Assembly (NCBI GenBank): GCA_934636105.1
Contig: CAKTZR010000016.1
Coordinates: forward strand, 9,897 to 73,896
Reading direction: 5' to 3'
DNA from: an uncultured Clostridia bacterium
GTDB lineage: Bacteria > Bacillota > Clostridia > Christensenellales > Aristaeellaceae
DNA length: 64,000 nucleotides
Shown: piece by piece, positions 1-10,006 of the stretch
How the letters are laid out: each line of letters opens with the position of its first letter
Position numbering within the stretch: the first letter of the stretch is position 1
Made by a program: the position numbers and the translations under genes
The notes under the pieces: generated by a model
What the model was told of the DNA's origin: nothing
The model's input: the letters and a program-made list of their open reading frames with translations, nothing else
Databases searched by the model: none

Positions 1-451
1 GGAAGGTGTTCGGCGTGCGCAGGCGAAAGAACGCCAGCGCCAGCATCGCGATGGAAATGCCCGCGACGACGACCAGCGCGATGGTGTACAGCTCCGCGCC
101 GAGCAGAATGCCCATCGTCAGGCTCCAGAACATGTAAGCCGTGTCCAGCGGGTCCTTGATGGCCGTGCGGAAACGCACGATGGAGAGCGCGCCGACCATG
201 CCCATCGACAGCGCGATGTTCGATTTGATGCACATGACGACCGGGGTCGTAATCATGCACAGCATAATCAGCGTGTTGGCGAACGACGGGGAAAAGAGCA
301 CGCCGCGGAACGCCTTGCGATAGACCAGTGCGATGATGAGACCGACGATAAAGCCCATCAGCAGCGCCAGCACCATTTTCATCGGTGTGAGGCTGGCCAT
401 CTGTTGTGCGAACCATTCGGTTACGCTTACGTCGTTGATGATGTTCTTCAT
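1..451 (-). CDS. DUF4956-family membrane protein (3' part cut by window edge)
   Basis: The visible N-terminal 150 residues carry hydrophobic segments at about residues 25-43, 60-75 and 107-142. Between them lies the motif GMVGALSIVRFRTAIKDP, which is typical of DUF4956 membrane proteins. The start codon at 451 is preceded by a good AGGAGG site. Known DUF4956 proteins often sit beside VTC-like polyphosphate polymerase domains and CotH-kinase proteins, and here a CotH protein lies immediately upstream on the same strand, so the two probably form one unit. The molecular function is not established. The C-terminus lies outside the window. Confidence 0.8.
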   Translation of the reverse strand, partial: MKNIINDVSVTEWFAQQMASLTPMKMVLALLMGFIVGLIIALVYRKAFRGVLFSPSFANTLIMLCMITTPVVMCIKSNIALSMGMVGALSIVRFRTAIKDPLDTAYMFWSLTMGILLGAELYTIALVVVAGISIAMLALAFFRLRTPNTF

Positions 452-477
452 GGGATTGTTTCCTCCTAAATATAATA

Positions 478-672
478 CTCCCTCAGTCACAACTTCGTTG
501 TGCCAGCTCCCTCTAAGAGGGAGCCTTTTGGTTTTAAGAAGCAAGGATAAAGGATTGAATGGAATATTTGCAGTCAGAAGCTTTGGCAGAAAAACAACTT
601 AAAAAGCACTTGAAAACTCATATCATAAGGCTCCCTCTTTGAGGGAGCTGTCAGCGAAGCTGACTGAAGGAG
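478..672. repeat. MITE-like element with terminal inverted repeats (family B)
   Basis: A 195-bp segment is bounded by near-perfect terminal inverted repeats, CTCCCTCAGTC on the left and GACTGAAGGAG on the right. Each end continues into small hairpins: CACAA-CTTCG-TTGTG, two copies of a GCTCCCTC/GAGGGAGC stem, and GTCAGC-GAA-GCTGAC. It has no coding capacity. It lies in the gap between the CotH gene and the DUF4956 gene and ends two bases before the CotH stop codon. A related partial copy begins at 36315. It looks like a non-autonomous miniature element. Confidence 0.75.
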
Positions 673-674
673 TT

Positions 675-3600
675 TTACTGATACTCCGCCGCGATTTCCG
701 GACACGGGCCGAAATAGGATTCCATTTCCGCGTCGCTCAGGCCGAAGTAGGATTGAATATCCAGCCAGACGAAGTGCGGCCTGCGGTTCATGACGCGCAC
801 GGCGCGTTCGCAGCGGGTGATCCAGTAGTTGTAAGCGCCCGTCGCGTTCTTCGGCACGTCGAAGCTGACCTGCGCGGGCATTTCCGCCGCCCAGCGCTCG
901 TGGTGCATCTGCATTTCCGGCTTGATCTGCGCCGTCATCTGATAGAACAGCGAGACCATGTTTTCCGTCGTCAGCACGCTGTTGAACAGCTCGGCATAAC
1001 GGCGGAGGAACTTTTCGCGATACTGCGGCACCTGCACCAGCTTGCGCACGAACAGGTTGGATTTGATCTTCTGGCTGCCCGCACCGTTCTCGTTCATGTA
1101 ATAGGTGACGCATCCGGTGGCATATTCCACGCCCTTGCTCTTGTAGGTGGCGTTGAACAGACCCCAGTCCATATCGAACACCAGATAGCGCCACTTGCCG
1201 TCGCCGGATTTCGTGTTGCGGTAGAAGCGAATGTTGCCCGGATCGGTGTTGCCGTAGAACGATTCGAAGATGTAGTAATCGAACATGTTGTCGATGTCGA
1301 AATTCGCTTCAACTTCGGCCAACAGCTCGGGATCGCTGTTCAAATCGGCGTCCTTGACCTTGTTGTAAAGCGCCTTGTAATCCGCATTCGATCCCTGCTT
1401 AATCTGCGAGGAGGAAAGACCGTCGGATTGCAGCAGGTCGATGTCGTCTGCATTGTCCCATCCCTCGTGCTGGGCGACCATGTCCACGCCTGCGCGTTCG
1501 CGCATGTTGTAATGGCCCCAGTATTGGCCGTTGATGTAGACGATGACGGGTTTCCAGGCCTGCGTAGCCAGCGAGCTTCCGGCCTGATCGATCAGCCGGG
1601 CTTCCAGACCGTCGAGCACACGGGTGTACAGGCCGTCCTGTCCGCCGTTGCGCAGAACGAAACTCTTGTAGGTCGTGAATGGGCGATCTTCAAACAACGC
1701 GTAGTCAAATTCGCTCTTGCCGAATTGGCCGTCCGCCTTGATGTACAGGCTCTTTTGCGGCATATCCAGCGAGTATTGACCCATCACGCGGAAGCGGATG
1801 CCCTGCGAGAATTGCAGCTGACCGTTTTCATCGGTGTATTCCACCCAGCCGTTGAACCAGTTCTTCTGGCCGTAGGTTGCAATCTTGATCCACGGCGTCG
1901 GCTGCGAGGTATCCACGTTCGGGCCGTAGGCGAACGCGCCGTATTCCTCGTTGGTCAGGTTATCCGGGTCGGTCGTCAGGCAGATGACCGGCATCGTGTG
2001 ATAGACAGAAATCAAATACGTTTCGGAGATGATCTGCGAGGCCTCCACGCCGTCGCGGTAGGCGCGCGCGCGGATGACCGTGTTGTTTTCAACCTCGATC
2101 GGCCCGGTGTAGACGGGGGAGGATTCGTTCGGGTCGGTGCTGTCGAGCGTATAGCGCACGGTGCTGTTTGCCGGAACGTTGATCGTCACCGCGTTTTCGC
2201 CTCTCAGCGGCCGCTCATACAGGCCGCCCGCCACATTGAACGTCGGCGCTTCGGCGTATCCGATGAAGCCCTGCCCGTTCGCTGCACCCGGCGTGGGGGT
2301 GGAATAATAGAAAAGGCCGGCCTGCCCGAGCGTGCGCCCGTAGGAGGTGTCGTCGTAGAGCTGGGGAACGACCACCTTGTCCAGAATCTGCCCGCCGGGG
2401 GTGGACAGGCAGACGGTTTCGCCCGACTTTTTCAGGTTGAAATTGGTGAAATAATAAACGCCGTCCTTGGTCGTCTGCGTCTTGTCGCAGTAGATGACCA
2501 GATAGCTGTTGTTTTCGATGGTGATGTCAGGAAACTGCCATTTGCGCGGTTTCTTAATGTTATCGGACAGGCCGTAACCCTTGAGGTTTACGGCCTGCCC
2601 GCTCATGTTGTAAATTTCGATGTAGTCGTAGTAGTAATTGACGTTGGGCCCGTGCGTGCTTTTGTTGCCGGTCATGACCTCGGTGATATACAGCCCGGAG
2701 GTGTTGGCCAGGCACAGCGCCGTATCCATCGCCGTCACGCTTTCGCGCGTGTTGGCCAGACCCGGCGTGGGATTGGTGAAGACCTTGAAACTGCCGTCGC
2801 CCTCCTCGTCGCGGCCCCAGGAGGTATCCGCGGCAAGCAGGTCGTAGGTGACCATGTCGATCATTCGACCCTGAATATCCGAGAGGATGACGGTTTCGCC
2901 GTTGGAACGCAGCTTGAAGTTGGCGTGCGGCCAGCTTCCTTCCGCCGCGGCGCGATCCTTCTTGGAAGCGAAGACGACGAAATACCCGTTCGCTTCGATG
3001 ACGCTGCCCTGCGGGAAACGCCATTTGACGAGCTTATCCGTGCTGTCGCTCAAGGCGTAATTGGAAAGATCGATGGCCTGATTGGTCGTGTTGTGAATCT
3101 CGATCCAGTCGGGATAATCGCCGTCCTCGTCCTTGAGCGTGGTGATGGAGGACGCGCAGATTTCGTTGATGACCAGCGCGCCGCTTTGCAGCACCGTGCT
3201 CGCGCGGAAGGCTGCGTAGCCCTCCTGCGTGTTGTCGTATCCCGGCGTGTATTGGTCGGTGATGATGTAATCATTGCCGCTGATCCACGTGTAGCTCATG
3301 TTGTAATCCATCGCGGGGATATCCAGCTCCTGGAAAGCGATGCCGTCGCTGCCAAAGAGAAAGAGCTTGTCGCCCGCGGAGGAGAGCTTGAACTTGGCGT
3401 GCAGCGTCTTTCCGGCTTCGTTCTGCGTGCTGTCCGATGCGAAAACGATGACGTGTTCGCCCGCGGAGAGCGTCATATCCGGAAAGACGAAAGTGATTTT
3501 GTCCGCGCGGTCGGAAAGGCCGTAGCCCTTGATATTGATGGGGCTGTCGCCCGTGTTGGTGATTTCCACCCAATCCGGGAACGCGCCGGTTTCGTCCGGG

Positions 3601-3860
3601 AACGCGCTTCGGTTGGAGGACATCGCTTCCGTGATGCGCAGATTCGTGTCGCCGCTGGAAACGGCGGCTTCGTCCACCTCCGTGCCGGAGACGTTGGCGG
3701 CGGGGGTCTGCGCAATTTTCGGCGCGAAAAGAATCATCAGCACGACGAACACGCTCAACGCGATCAGCAGCGGCAGCGTGCCGCGCTGGGGCTTGACGCG
3801 TTTGATGGCGCTGCGCTTTCTGCGCGGCGGACTGGTATTTTTCATCCGGTTGGAACGCAT
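675..3860 (-). CDS. CotH-kinase protein with three lamin-tail domains
   Basis: The 1061-residue protein has an N-terminal basic stretch and one membrane segment (about residues 30-55), so it is probably anchored with its bulk outside. Three lamin-tail domains follow, each with a core such as DWVEITNTGDSPINIKGYGLSD. Next comes a chitobiase/Fn3-like segment, then a C-terminal CotH-kinase domain. That domain shows GIRFRVMGQYSLDMPQKS and the metal-site motif FDMDWGLF. CotH of Bacillus is an atypical protein kinase of spore coat proteins; free-standing lamin-tail versions in non-coat contexts are common in Clostridia and little studied. The start is the ATG at 3860, which follows AAAGGAAG; the open frame extends further upstream but without a ribosome site. 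A TGN-TATACT extended -10 lies at 3901-3906 on the minus strand. Confidence 0.85.
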   Translation of the reverse strand: MRSNRMKNTSPPRRKRSAIKRVKPQRGTLPLLIALSVFVVLMILFAPKIAQTPAANVSGTEVDEAAVSSGDTNLRITEAMSSNRSAFPDETGAFPDWVEITNTGDSPINIKGYGLSDRADKITFVFPDMTLSAGEHVIVFASDSTQNEAGKTLHAKFKLSSAGDKLFLFGSDGIAFQELDIPAMDYNMSYTWISGNDYIITDQYTPGYDNTQEGYAAFRASTVLQSGALVINEICASSITTLKDEDGDYPDWIEIHNTTNQAIDLSNYALSDSTDKLVKWRFPQGSVIEANGYFVVFASKKDRAAAEGSWPHANFKLRSNGETVILSDIQGRMIDMVTYDLLAADTSWGRDEEGDGSFKVFTNPTPGLANTRESVTAMDTALCLANTSGLYITEVMTGNKSTHGPNVNYYYDYIEIYNMSGQAVNLKGYGLSDNIKKPRKWQFPDITIENNSYLVIYCDKTQTTKDGVYYFTNFNLKKSGETVCLSTPGGQILDKVVVPQLYDDTSYGRTLGQAGLFYYSTPTPGAANGQGFIGYAEAPTFNVAGGLYERPLRGENAVTINVPANSTVRYTLDSTDPNESSPVYTGPIEVENNTVIRARAYRDGVEASQIISETYLISVYHTMPVICLTTDPDNLTNEEYGAFAYGPNVDTSQPTPWIKIATYGQKNWFNGWVEYTDENGQLQFSQGIRFRVMGQYSLDMPQKSLYIKADGQFGKSEFDYALFEDRPFTTYKSFVLRNGGQDGLYTRVLDGLEARLIDQAGSSLATQAWKPVIVYINGQYWGHYNMRERAGVDMVAQHEGWDNADDIDLLQSDGLSSSQIKQGSNADYKALYNKVKDADLNSDPELLAEVEANFDIDNMFDYYIFESFYGNTDPGNIRFYRNTKSGDGKWRYLVFDMDWGLFNATYKSKGVEYATGCVTYYMNENGAGSQKIKSNLFVRKLVQVPQYREKFLRRYAELFNSVLTTENMVSLFYQMTAQIKPEMQMHHERWAAEMPAQVSFDVPKNATGAYNYWITRCERAVRVMNRRPHFVWLDIQSYFGLSDAEMESYFGPCPEIAAEYQ

Positions 3861-4042
3861 GATTGACTTCCTTTCAAGATTCGACAAAATTGCCTTGTTC
3901 AGTATAACATAAATCGCGCGGAAACGGAAGACCAAGAAAAACTTTCTAAGCGGTTCTTGCGTTCGTGCGCACAATTTTCTGACTTTGCCGCTCGAAGCGC
4001 GCATAGATTATCCCTGTGAATGAAGGGGAGAGGGGCGAAAAC

Positions 4043-4897
4043 ATGCGGCTTGGCGTGGTGCTTACGGGGATTGGCGCGAGCGCGGCGGCGAGCGCGGGCG
4101 CACTGACATGGCTGCTGGATGCGGGCGTCGCGCCGTATGCCGTCTGCGGCATGCAGGCGGCGGCGTGGCCTGCGGCGCTCTATCTGGTGGGGTATGATAC
4201 GGACAGGCTCCGCGGCGCGGCGGTTCAGGCTGCGCGCATGGGCAAGCGCCTGCTCACCCGGGACGCGTCCTTTTCGGCGCTGCTGCGCATGCAAAAAAGC
4301 GCGCTCTGTCAGGGCAGGCGGCTTGAAAAGCTGCTCTCGGCGCAGACAGGAGAGCGCGCGTTGGGGCTTTGCGACAGGCAGGGTGTTTTTCTCTGCCGCG
4401 CGGCGAGAAGCGGGCATGTCGTCGCCTTTTGCACGCAGAGCGTGACGCAGGAGGGCGCGATGGTGACGCTGCAAGCTTCGGCGGGCTTTGCCGCCCGCGC
4501 CGTGCTGGCCAGACCGCCGTTTCTCTCCGCAAAAGAGTGGATGGGTTCGCCGCTTCTGCCGCTGGATGACGTGCCGACGGCCTGCCGCATGCTGCAGGCG
4601 ATGGGCGCGCAGCGCGTGCTGGTCGTCGCGCCGCAAAGCGCGATTCATCATGAGCCGGACGCGTTGGAACAGACGAGCGGCTTCTTTGTGCCGTGCGCGC
4701 GGGAACTGGGGGAGAATGTCGGCGTTTTCCGCATCCCTCTGCCGGATTCCTTCGGCGCGCTTTCTCTCGATCGCCTGCTTGTCGGCGCGAATGCGGGACG
4801 GGAAGCCGCCGCAAAGGAGATGGAAGCGGCGCTTGGCCGACTCGGCCTGCCGATGTGCCGCGTGCTCCCGTTCAGGCGGCGGCTTACTGCACCGTGA
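4043..4897 (+). CDS. Patatin-like protein with degenerate active site
   Basis: The 284-residue protein opens with a strand-glycine-rich-loop-helix pattern (VVLTGIGASAAASAGALTWL, then VCGMQAAA) that follows the patatin phospholipase fold. The nucleophile elbow GxSxG is GMQAA, with Gln at position 38 where the catalytic Ser belongs. The catalytic Asp-Gly-Gly is also not recognisable; the aligned stretch reads LDDVPTACRMLQAMGAQRVLVV. It is therefore probably a non-catalytic relative. The ATG at 4043 follows GGGGAGAGGGG; a GTG at 4016 lacks such a site. It converges on the caspase-like gene and overlaps its stop by 14 bp. The fold assignment rests on the N-terminal pattern only. Confidence 0.55.
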   Translation: MRLGVVLTGIGASAAASAGALTWLLDAGVAPYAVCGMQAAAWPAALYLVGYDTDRLRGAAVQAARMGKRLLTRDASFSALLRMQKSALCQGRRLEKLLSAQTGERALGLCDRQGVFLCRAARSGHVVAFCTQSVTQEGAMVTLQASAGFAARAVLARPPFLSAKEWMGSPLLPLDDVPTACRMLQAMGAQRVLVVAPQSAIHHEPDALEQTSGFFVPCARELGENVGVFRIPLPDSFGALSLDRLLVGANAGREAAAKEMEAALGRLGLPMCRVLPFRRRLTAP

Positions 4898-6359
4898 GAT
4901 CGACGGTCGCTTTTTGACGATTGCCGCTGATGATGGTTTCCAGCGCGGCGGTGTATGCGCCTGCGGGAACGAGACGGCCCGCGTCGTCGCGTCCGTCCCA
5001 ATAGAGCAGGGTCACGTCGCCGGGCGCGGGGCGCGTCAGCTGGGCGCTGGCCAGACGGCGCACGGGCTGCCCCTCCGCGTCGTAAAGGGTGACGGTGATT
5101 TCTGCCGGAACGTTGATGCGCGCCTCAAGCGCCAGCTCGCGCAGGCTTGCCGTGTCCAGCGTCGGGTTTTCGCTGCTGAGCGTCACGGTCGGCTCAACGA
5201 AAGCGGGGCGCACGGCCAGCAGCCGCTCGGAGCAGAGGATCACCTCGTCGCCCGTCACAGCGAAGACTTGCAGCATCAGGTAGCCGCTTTCGCCGTCCAG
5301 AATGCCGTCGAGCATCAGTTCGCGCGTCTTGCGGCCGGGGGCGAGCAGGCCGTCGCCGTCGTCGCCCTCATCCAGAAACGTGGTTGCGTTCTGCCAATCC
5401 CAGCTGCCGCCGACCTGCCGCACCACGCGGTACTGCACGGCGGTTTCCGCCGTCACGGTATAGGAAAATTCAAGCGTCGGGTCGTCGTCCTCCAGCAGGC
5501 TGTCGCCATAGCTGAACCCGGAGAGCGCACGGGAGAGCGATGCGCCCGTCGCCACCGGGAGCGTCAGCGTGTTGGCCTGCGCGGAGAGCAGCTGCACAGA
5601 GGAGGAGGGCACCGCCGCACTCAAATAGCGCCGCAGTTCTTCGAGCGTGACTTTGCCGTTGTTGTTGATATCCGCTTCCGGCTTGCCGTACAGTCCCAGC
5701 CCGCTGGAAAGCGCGCTGGCAAAGTAGGAAACCGCGCCCGTGGTCAACCCGTCGCTGTCGTAATACCAGCTGGATTCAAACCCGCTCGCGGAGGTCAGCA
5801 CGTGGATGCTCGAATCCGAGAGGAACGGCGTTTCCATCGAAATCGGCGACTGCGCGCGGCTGCCCGGCAGAAGGCTCTGCCCGGATATGCCGCGGCCGAT
5901 CAGCGCGCCGGAGTGGCACGCGTCCACAATCAGCAGCTTTTCACCCTGAATAGAGGAAAGAATCCGCTGCAAATCCGCCGCACCCAGCGGGGCCTCGCTT
6001 TCGCCGTCGCCCAGCATCAGATAAACCTGCCCGTCGTCCGCGGAGGAAAGCACGCCGTGCGTACACAGGTAGAGGATGGAAAGGTCGGTTTCGTCTGCAC
6101 CGTCAAATGCGTCGTTTACCGCGTCCCGAAGGTGTTCGATGGTGCCGATGGTGCCGTCTTCGATGGACAGGCTGCCGACGTTCAGCCCCGCGCCGACGAG
6201 CGCAGAACCGACGATGTGCAGATTGCCGGAGACGGAATTGCCCAGGCCCGGCAGGGAAAGAAAGTCGTGGCAGGCGACCAGCAGCGCGCGCGTCTGCCCC
6301 AGCGCAAGCGCAGGCAGGGCGAGCAGCAGAAAAAGAATGAGCGCAAAGCATTTTCGCAT
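4884..6359 (-). CDS. Secreted caspase-like (C14) protease with Ca-loop and FlgD-like domain
   Basis: A signal peptide (residues 1-20, ending PALALG) precedes a C14-type p20 domain. The catalytic pair is His101 in LCTHGV and Cys148 in IVDACHSG. At about residues 230-250 a DINNNGKVTLEEL loop resembles an EF-hand or dockerin calcium loop. The C-terminus (about 420-491) ends in a FlgD-Ig-like module with YWDGRDDAGRLVPAGAY. Caspase-like C14 peptidases cleave after Arg, Lys or Asp depending on the clade; the specificity cannot be read here. The 491-residue start at 6359 follows GGAGGT. The signal peptide and C-terminal Ig module suggest an extracellular or wall location. Confidence 0.85.
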   Translation of the reverse strand: MRKCFALILFLLLALPALALGQTRALLVACHDFLSLPGLGNSVSGNLHIVGSALVGAGLNVGSLSIEDGTIGTIEHLRDAVNDAFDGADETDLSILYLCTHGVLSSADDGQVYLMLGDGESEAPLGAADLQRILSSIQGEKLLIVDACHSGALIGRGISGQSLLPGSRAQSPISMETPFLSDSSIHVLTSASGFESSWYYDSDGLTTGAVSYFASALSSGLGLYGKPEADINNNGKVTLEELRRYLSAAVPSSSVQLLSAQANTLTLPVATGASLSRALSGFSYGDSLLEDDDPTLEFSYTVTAETAVQYRVVRQVGGSWDWQNATTFLDEGDDGDGLLAPGRKTRELMLDGILDGESGYLMLQVFAVTGDEVILCSERLLAVRPAFVEPTVTLSSENPTLDTASLRELALEARINVPAEITVTLYDAEGQPVRRLASAQLTRPAPGDVTLLYWDGRDDAGRLVPAGAYTAALETIISGNRQKATVDLTVQ

Positions 6360-6700
6360 ACCGACGACCTCCTTTCTTGTGTAGCGGAAAGACTCCATCC
6401 AATCCCCTTGAATGTCTCTCTACTTGTATAGACGTAAAAACCCGTCGAAAATTTCACTCTTTTTCAAATTTTTTCAAAAAATTTTTTAAACTGTCGAAAT
6501 ACAGGCAGGATAAGCGGCGGCAGACTGCCGGAAATCACTTTATTCTATCCGAGTTTTGCGGGAGAAGCAAGATGAATGTTACGAAATTCCTGAAAATACC
6601 ATCGCAATGTCACAATTTCGTCACAAATTTTCGAAACCTTGCAAAATCATCCGTTCGGTGATATGCTGAAAGCAGCATCAGAGAGAGGAAATACAGAAAG
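6360..6700. other. Divergent intergenic region
   Basis: This 341-bp AT-rich gap separates the minus-strand caspase-like gene from the plus-strand metallo-hydrolase gene. It holds the metallo-hydrolase promoter (6639-6667) and a TATACA hexamer (minus strand, 6425-6430) that may be the -10 of the protease gene, although no convincing -35 is visible. Runs of A and T at 6460-6490 could be UP-like or curved DNA. No gene, RNA or repeat is recognised. Confidence 0.6.
6639..6667 (+). promoter_or_regulatory. Promoter of ComEC-type hydrolase gene
   Basis: TTGCAA and TATGCT are separated by 17 bp, 34 bp upstream of the start codon. Confidence 0.55.
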
Positions 6701-7645
6701 ATGAAGGTCAAGCGACAAAAAAAGCACAGCCGCCTACGCGTTGTGCTTGTGATTCTGCTGACGCTGGCCGTCCTCGCGGCGGCAGGCTATGCGGCGTACC
6801 GGATTTGGGATGCATCGCAGGGCGGATTGGCCGTGTATTTTGTGGATGTCGGTCAGGGGGATGGCGCGGTTGTCGTCTGCGACGGCAAGACGCTTGTCAT
6901 CGACGGCGGCCCGCCGGAAAGCGGCGTGAAGATGGTGGATATTCTGCAAAACACGCTGCATGTTTCGACGGTGGATGTGATGATTGGCACGCACCCGCAC
7001 GCGGATCATATCGGCGGCCTGCCGGACGTCATCGGCGCGTTCAAGGTCAAAAAGCTGTATTCGCCCGTGGATGAATTTGAAGCCAAGCCGTTTGAAGCCA
7101 TGAAGCGCGCGGCGGATGCGAAAAAGCTCAAAATCACTGTGCCGCAGGCGGGTCAGCGCTTCTCGCTGGGCAGTGCGAAGGTCGAGTTCCTCGCGCCGCT
7201 GGGCATTTACGACAATGTGAACGATATTTCGCTCGTCGTCAAGATCACCTATGGCCAGACGACGTTCCTGTTCACCGGCGATGCGGAAAGGCCGTCCGAA
7301 TATGACATGGCCGACAGCGACGAAAAGCTGTCGGCAACCGTACTCAAGGTCGGCCACCATGGCAGCAATACGTCCAGCACCTACGTCTTTTTGCGGAAGG
7401 TGATGCCGACTTACGCGGTCATCAGCTGCGGCAGGGACAACAGCTATGGTCACCCTCACGCGGAGGTGCTTTCGCGCCTTGCGGATGTCGGCGCGACGGT
7501 CTACCGAACGGATGAACGGGGGACAATCACCTGCCGCTCCAACGGGGAAAAAGTCACGTTCAAGACCGAAAAGCGGAAGAAGTGGACGTGGCCGTTTACG
7601 CGGCGTACATCGCAAAATACGGCCTTTCTGCCGCTGGCGGCATGA
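6701..7645 (+). CDS. Membrane-anchored ComEC/Rec2-type metallo-beta-lactamase-fold hydrolase
   Basis: The 314-residue protein has a basic N-terminus and one membrane segment (about residues 14-34), followed by a metallo-beta-lactamase fold. The metal motif is THPHADHIGG, with FTGDAE and KVGHHGSNTSS further on. These match the C-terminal hydrolase domain of ComEC, a DNA-uptake channel whose domain degrades the non-transported strand. Here the domain stands alone on an anchor without the ComEC channel, a form common in Firmicutes whose substrate is unproven. The start follows AGAGAGGAAA. The C-terminal basic tail (KRKKWTWPFTRR) is of unknown role. Confidence 0.85.
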   Translation: MKVKRQKKHSRLRVVLVILLTLAVLAAAGYAAYRIWDASQGGLAVYFVDVGQGDGAVVVCDGKTLVIDGGPPESGVKMVDILQNTLHVSTVDVMIGTHPHADHIGGLPDVIGAFKVKKLYSPVDEFEAKPFEAMKRAADAKKLKITVPQAGQRFSLGSAKVEFLAPLGIYDNVNDISLVVKITYGQTTFLFTGDAERPSEYDMADSDEKLSATVLKVGHHGSNTSSTYVFLRKVMPTYAVISCGRDNSYGHPHAEVLSRLADVGATVYRTDERGTITCRSNGEKVTFKTEKRKKWTWPFTRRTSQNTAFLPLAA

Positions 7646-7649
7646 AAAA

Positions 7650-7684
7650 GGAGCGGCTCTCCTGCGAGAGCCGCTCCTCATTTT
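7650..7684. terminator. Bidirectional intrinsic terminator
   Basis: A 12-bp perfect stem (GGAGCGGCTCTC / GAGAGCCGCTCC, CTGC loop) is flanked by GAAAAA on the left and TCATTTT on the right. It sits between the convergent metallo-hydrolase and groEL genes and can serve both. Confidence 0.85.
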
Positions 7685-7705
7685 ATGCTGTTCCAGCTTT
7701 CAGGC

Positions 7706-9337
<1,632 letters not shown>

Positions 9338-9445
9338 AATCATGACCTCCTACAAATTCAGGTTCTTTTTGAATGTCCGCACGCTTCGCTCACGTGCGCC
9401 GAGCATTCGGCCTTGCGCAATCAAGCGGCGGAAGTAAGTGAAGGC

Positions 9446-9733
9446 TTAGCCTTCAACGATCGCGAGAATGTCGTTCTGGCGGACGATCTTGTATTCCTCG
9501 CCGTCAATCTTGATTTCCGTGCCGGCGTACTTGGAATAGACGACCTTCTGGCCTTCCTTCACCTGCATGGTGACTTCCTTGCCATCCACAACGCCGCCCG
9601 GGCCGACGGCCACGATGTAGGCGTACTGCGGCTTCTCCTGCGCGGCGGACGTGAGGATAATGCCGCTCTTGGTGGTTTCTTCAATTTCCGCGTCCTTGAG
9701 AACAACGCGGTCAAAAAGGGGTTTCAAGCTCAT
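9446..9733 (-). CDS. groES: Co-chaperonin GroES (Hsp10)
   Basis: The 95-residue protein begins SLKPLFDRVVLKDAE and has the mobile-loop region (EETTKSGIILTSAAQEKPQ) and a C-terminal YKIVRQNDILAI strand. It caps GroEL rings. The start at 9733 follows GGAGGTC. The gene is preceded by a CIRCE operator and lies 108 bp upstream of groEL. The 5' extension of the open frame past 9733 crosses the operator and is not coding. Confidence 0.98.
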   Translation of the reverse strand: MSLKPLFDRVVLKDAEIEETTKSGIILTSAAQEKPQYAYIVAVGPGGVVDGKEVTMQVKEGQKVVYSKYAGTEIKIDGEEYKIVRQNDILAIVEG

Positions 9734-9768
9734 TTTGATAGACCTCCTTAGATTGCCTTTCGACTTTG

Positions 9769-9795
9769 TTAGCACTCTTTATGAATGAGTGCTAA
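9769..9795 (-). promoter_or_regulatory. CIRCE operator (HrcA site)
   Basis: A perfect TTAGCACTC-N9-GAGTGCTAA inverted repeat is the consensus binding site of the heat-shock repressor HrcA. It lies in the 5' leader just downstream of the -10 hexamer and upstream of groES. hrcA itself is not in the window. Confidence 0.97.
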
Positions 9796-9805
9796 AGCAA
9801 GATAT

Positions 9806-9834
9806 AATATACGCGAGTCAAGCCAATTCGGCAA
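9806..9834 (-). promoter_or_regulatory. groES-groEL sigma-A promoter
   Basis: On the minus strand TTGCCG and TATATT are spaced by 17 bp. The predicted transcription start is near 9799, directly before CIRCE, which is the usual layout for HrcA repression. The rest of the gap up to 10006 is AT-rich; it contains a TGG-TAGAAT extended -10 at 9976-9984 that may serve mutY. Confidence 0.7.
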
Positions 9835-10006
9835 CATGGGATGATAACTGGATTTTGTGGTTTGAACCGATTTAAAGCGATTTTTCAAAAATATCGCACT
9901 CAAATAATTCGAAACTCGAAATTTCTCCGCTTTTCAAATAAATCGCCTGATTCGGTGGCCGAAACCCGTCTTTTATGGTAGAATAAGCGCCATTGGAGGG
10001 CCAAAT

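Noticed and set aside
639..3866. Long open frame on the plus strand opposite the CotH gene
   Set aside because: It is the antisense of a well-supported gene, has Arg/Val/His-heavy composition and no ribosome site. GC-rich codon bias keeps the opposite frame open.
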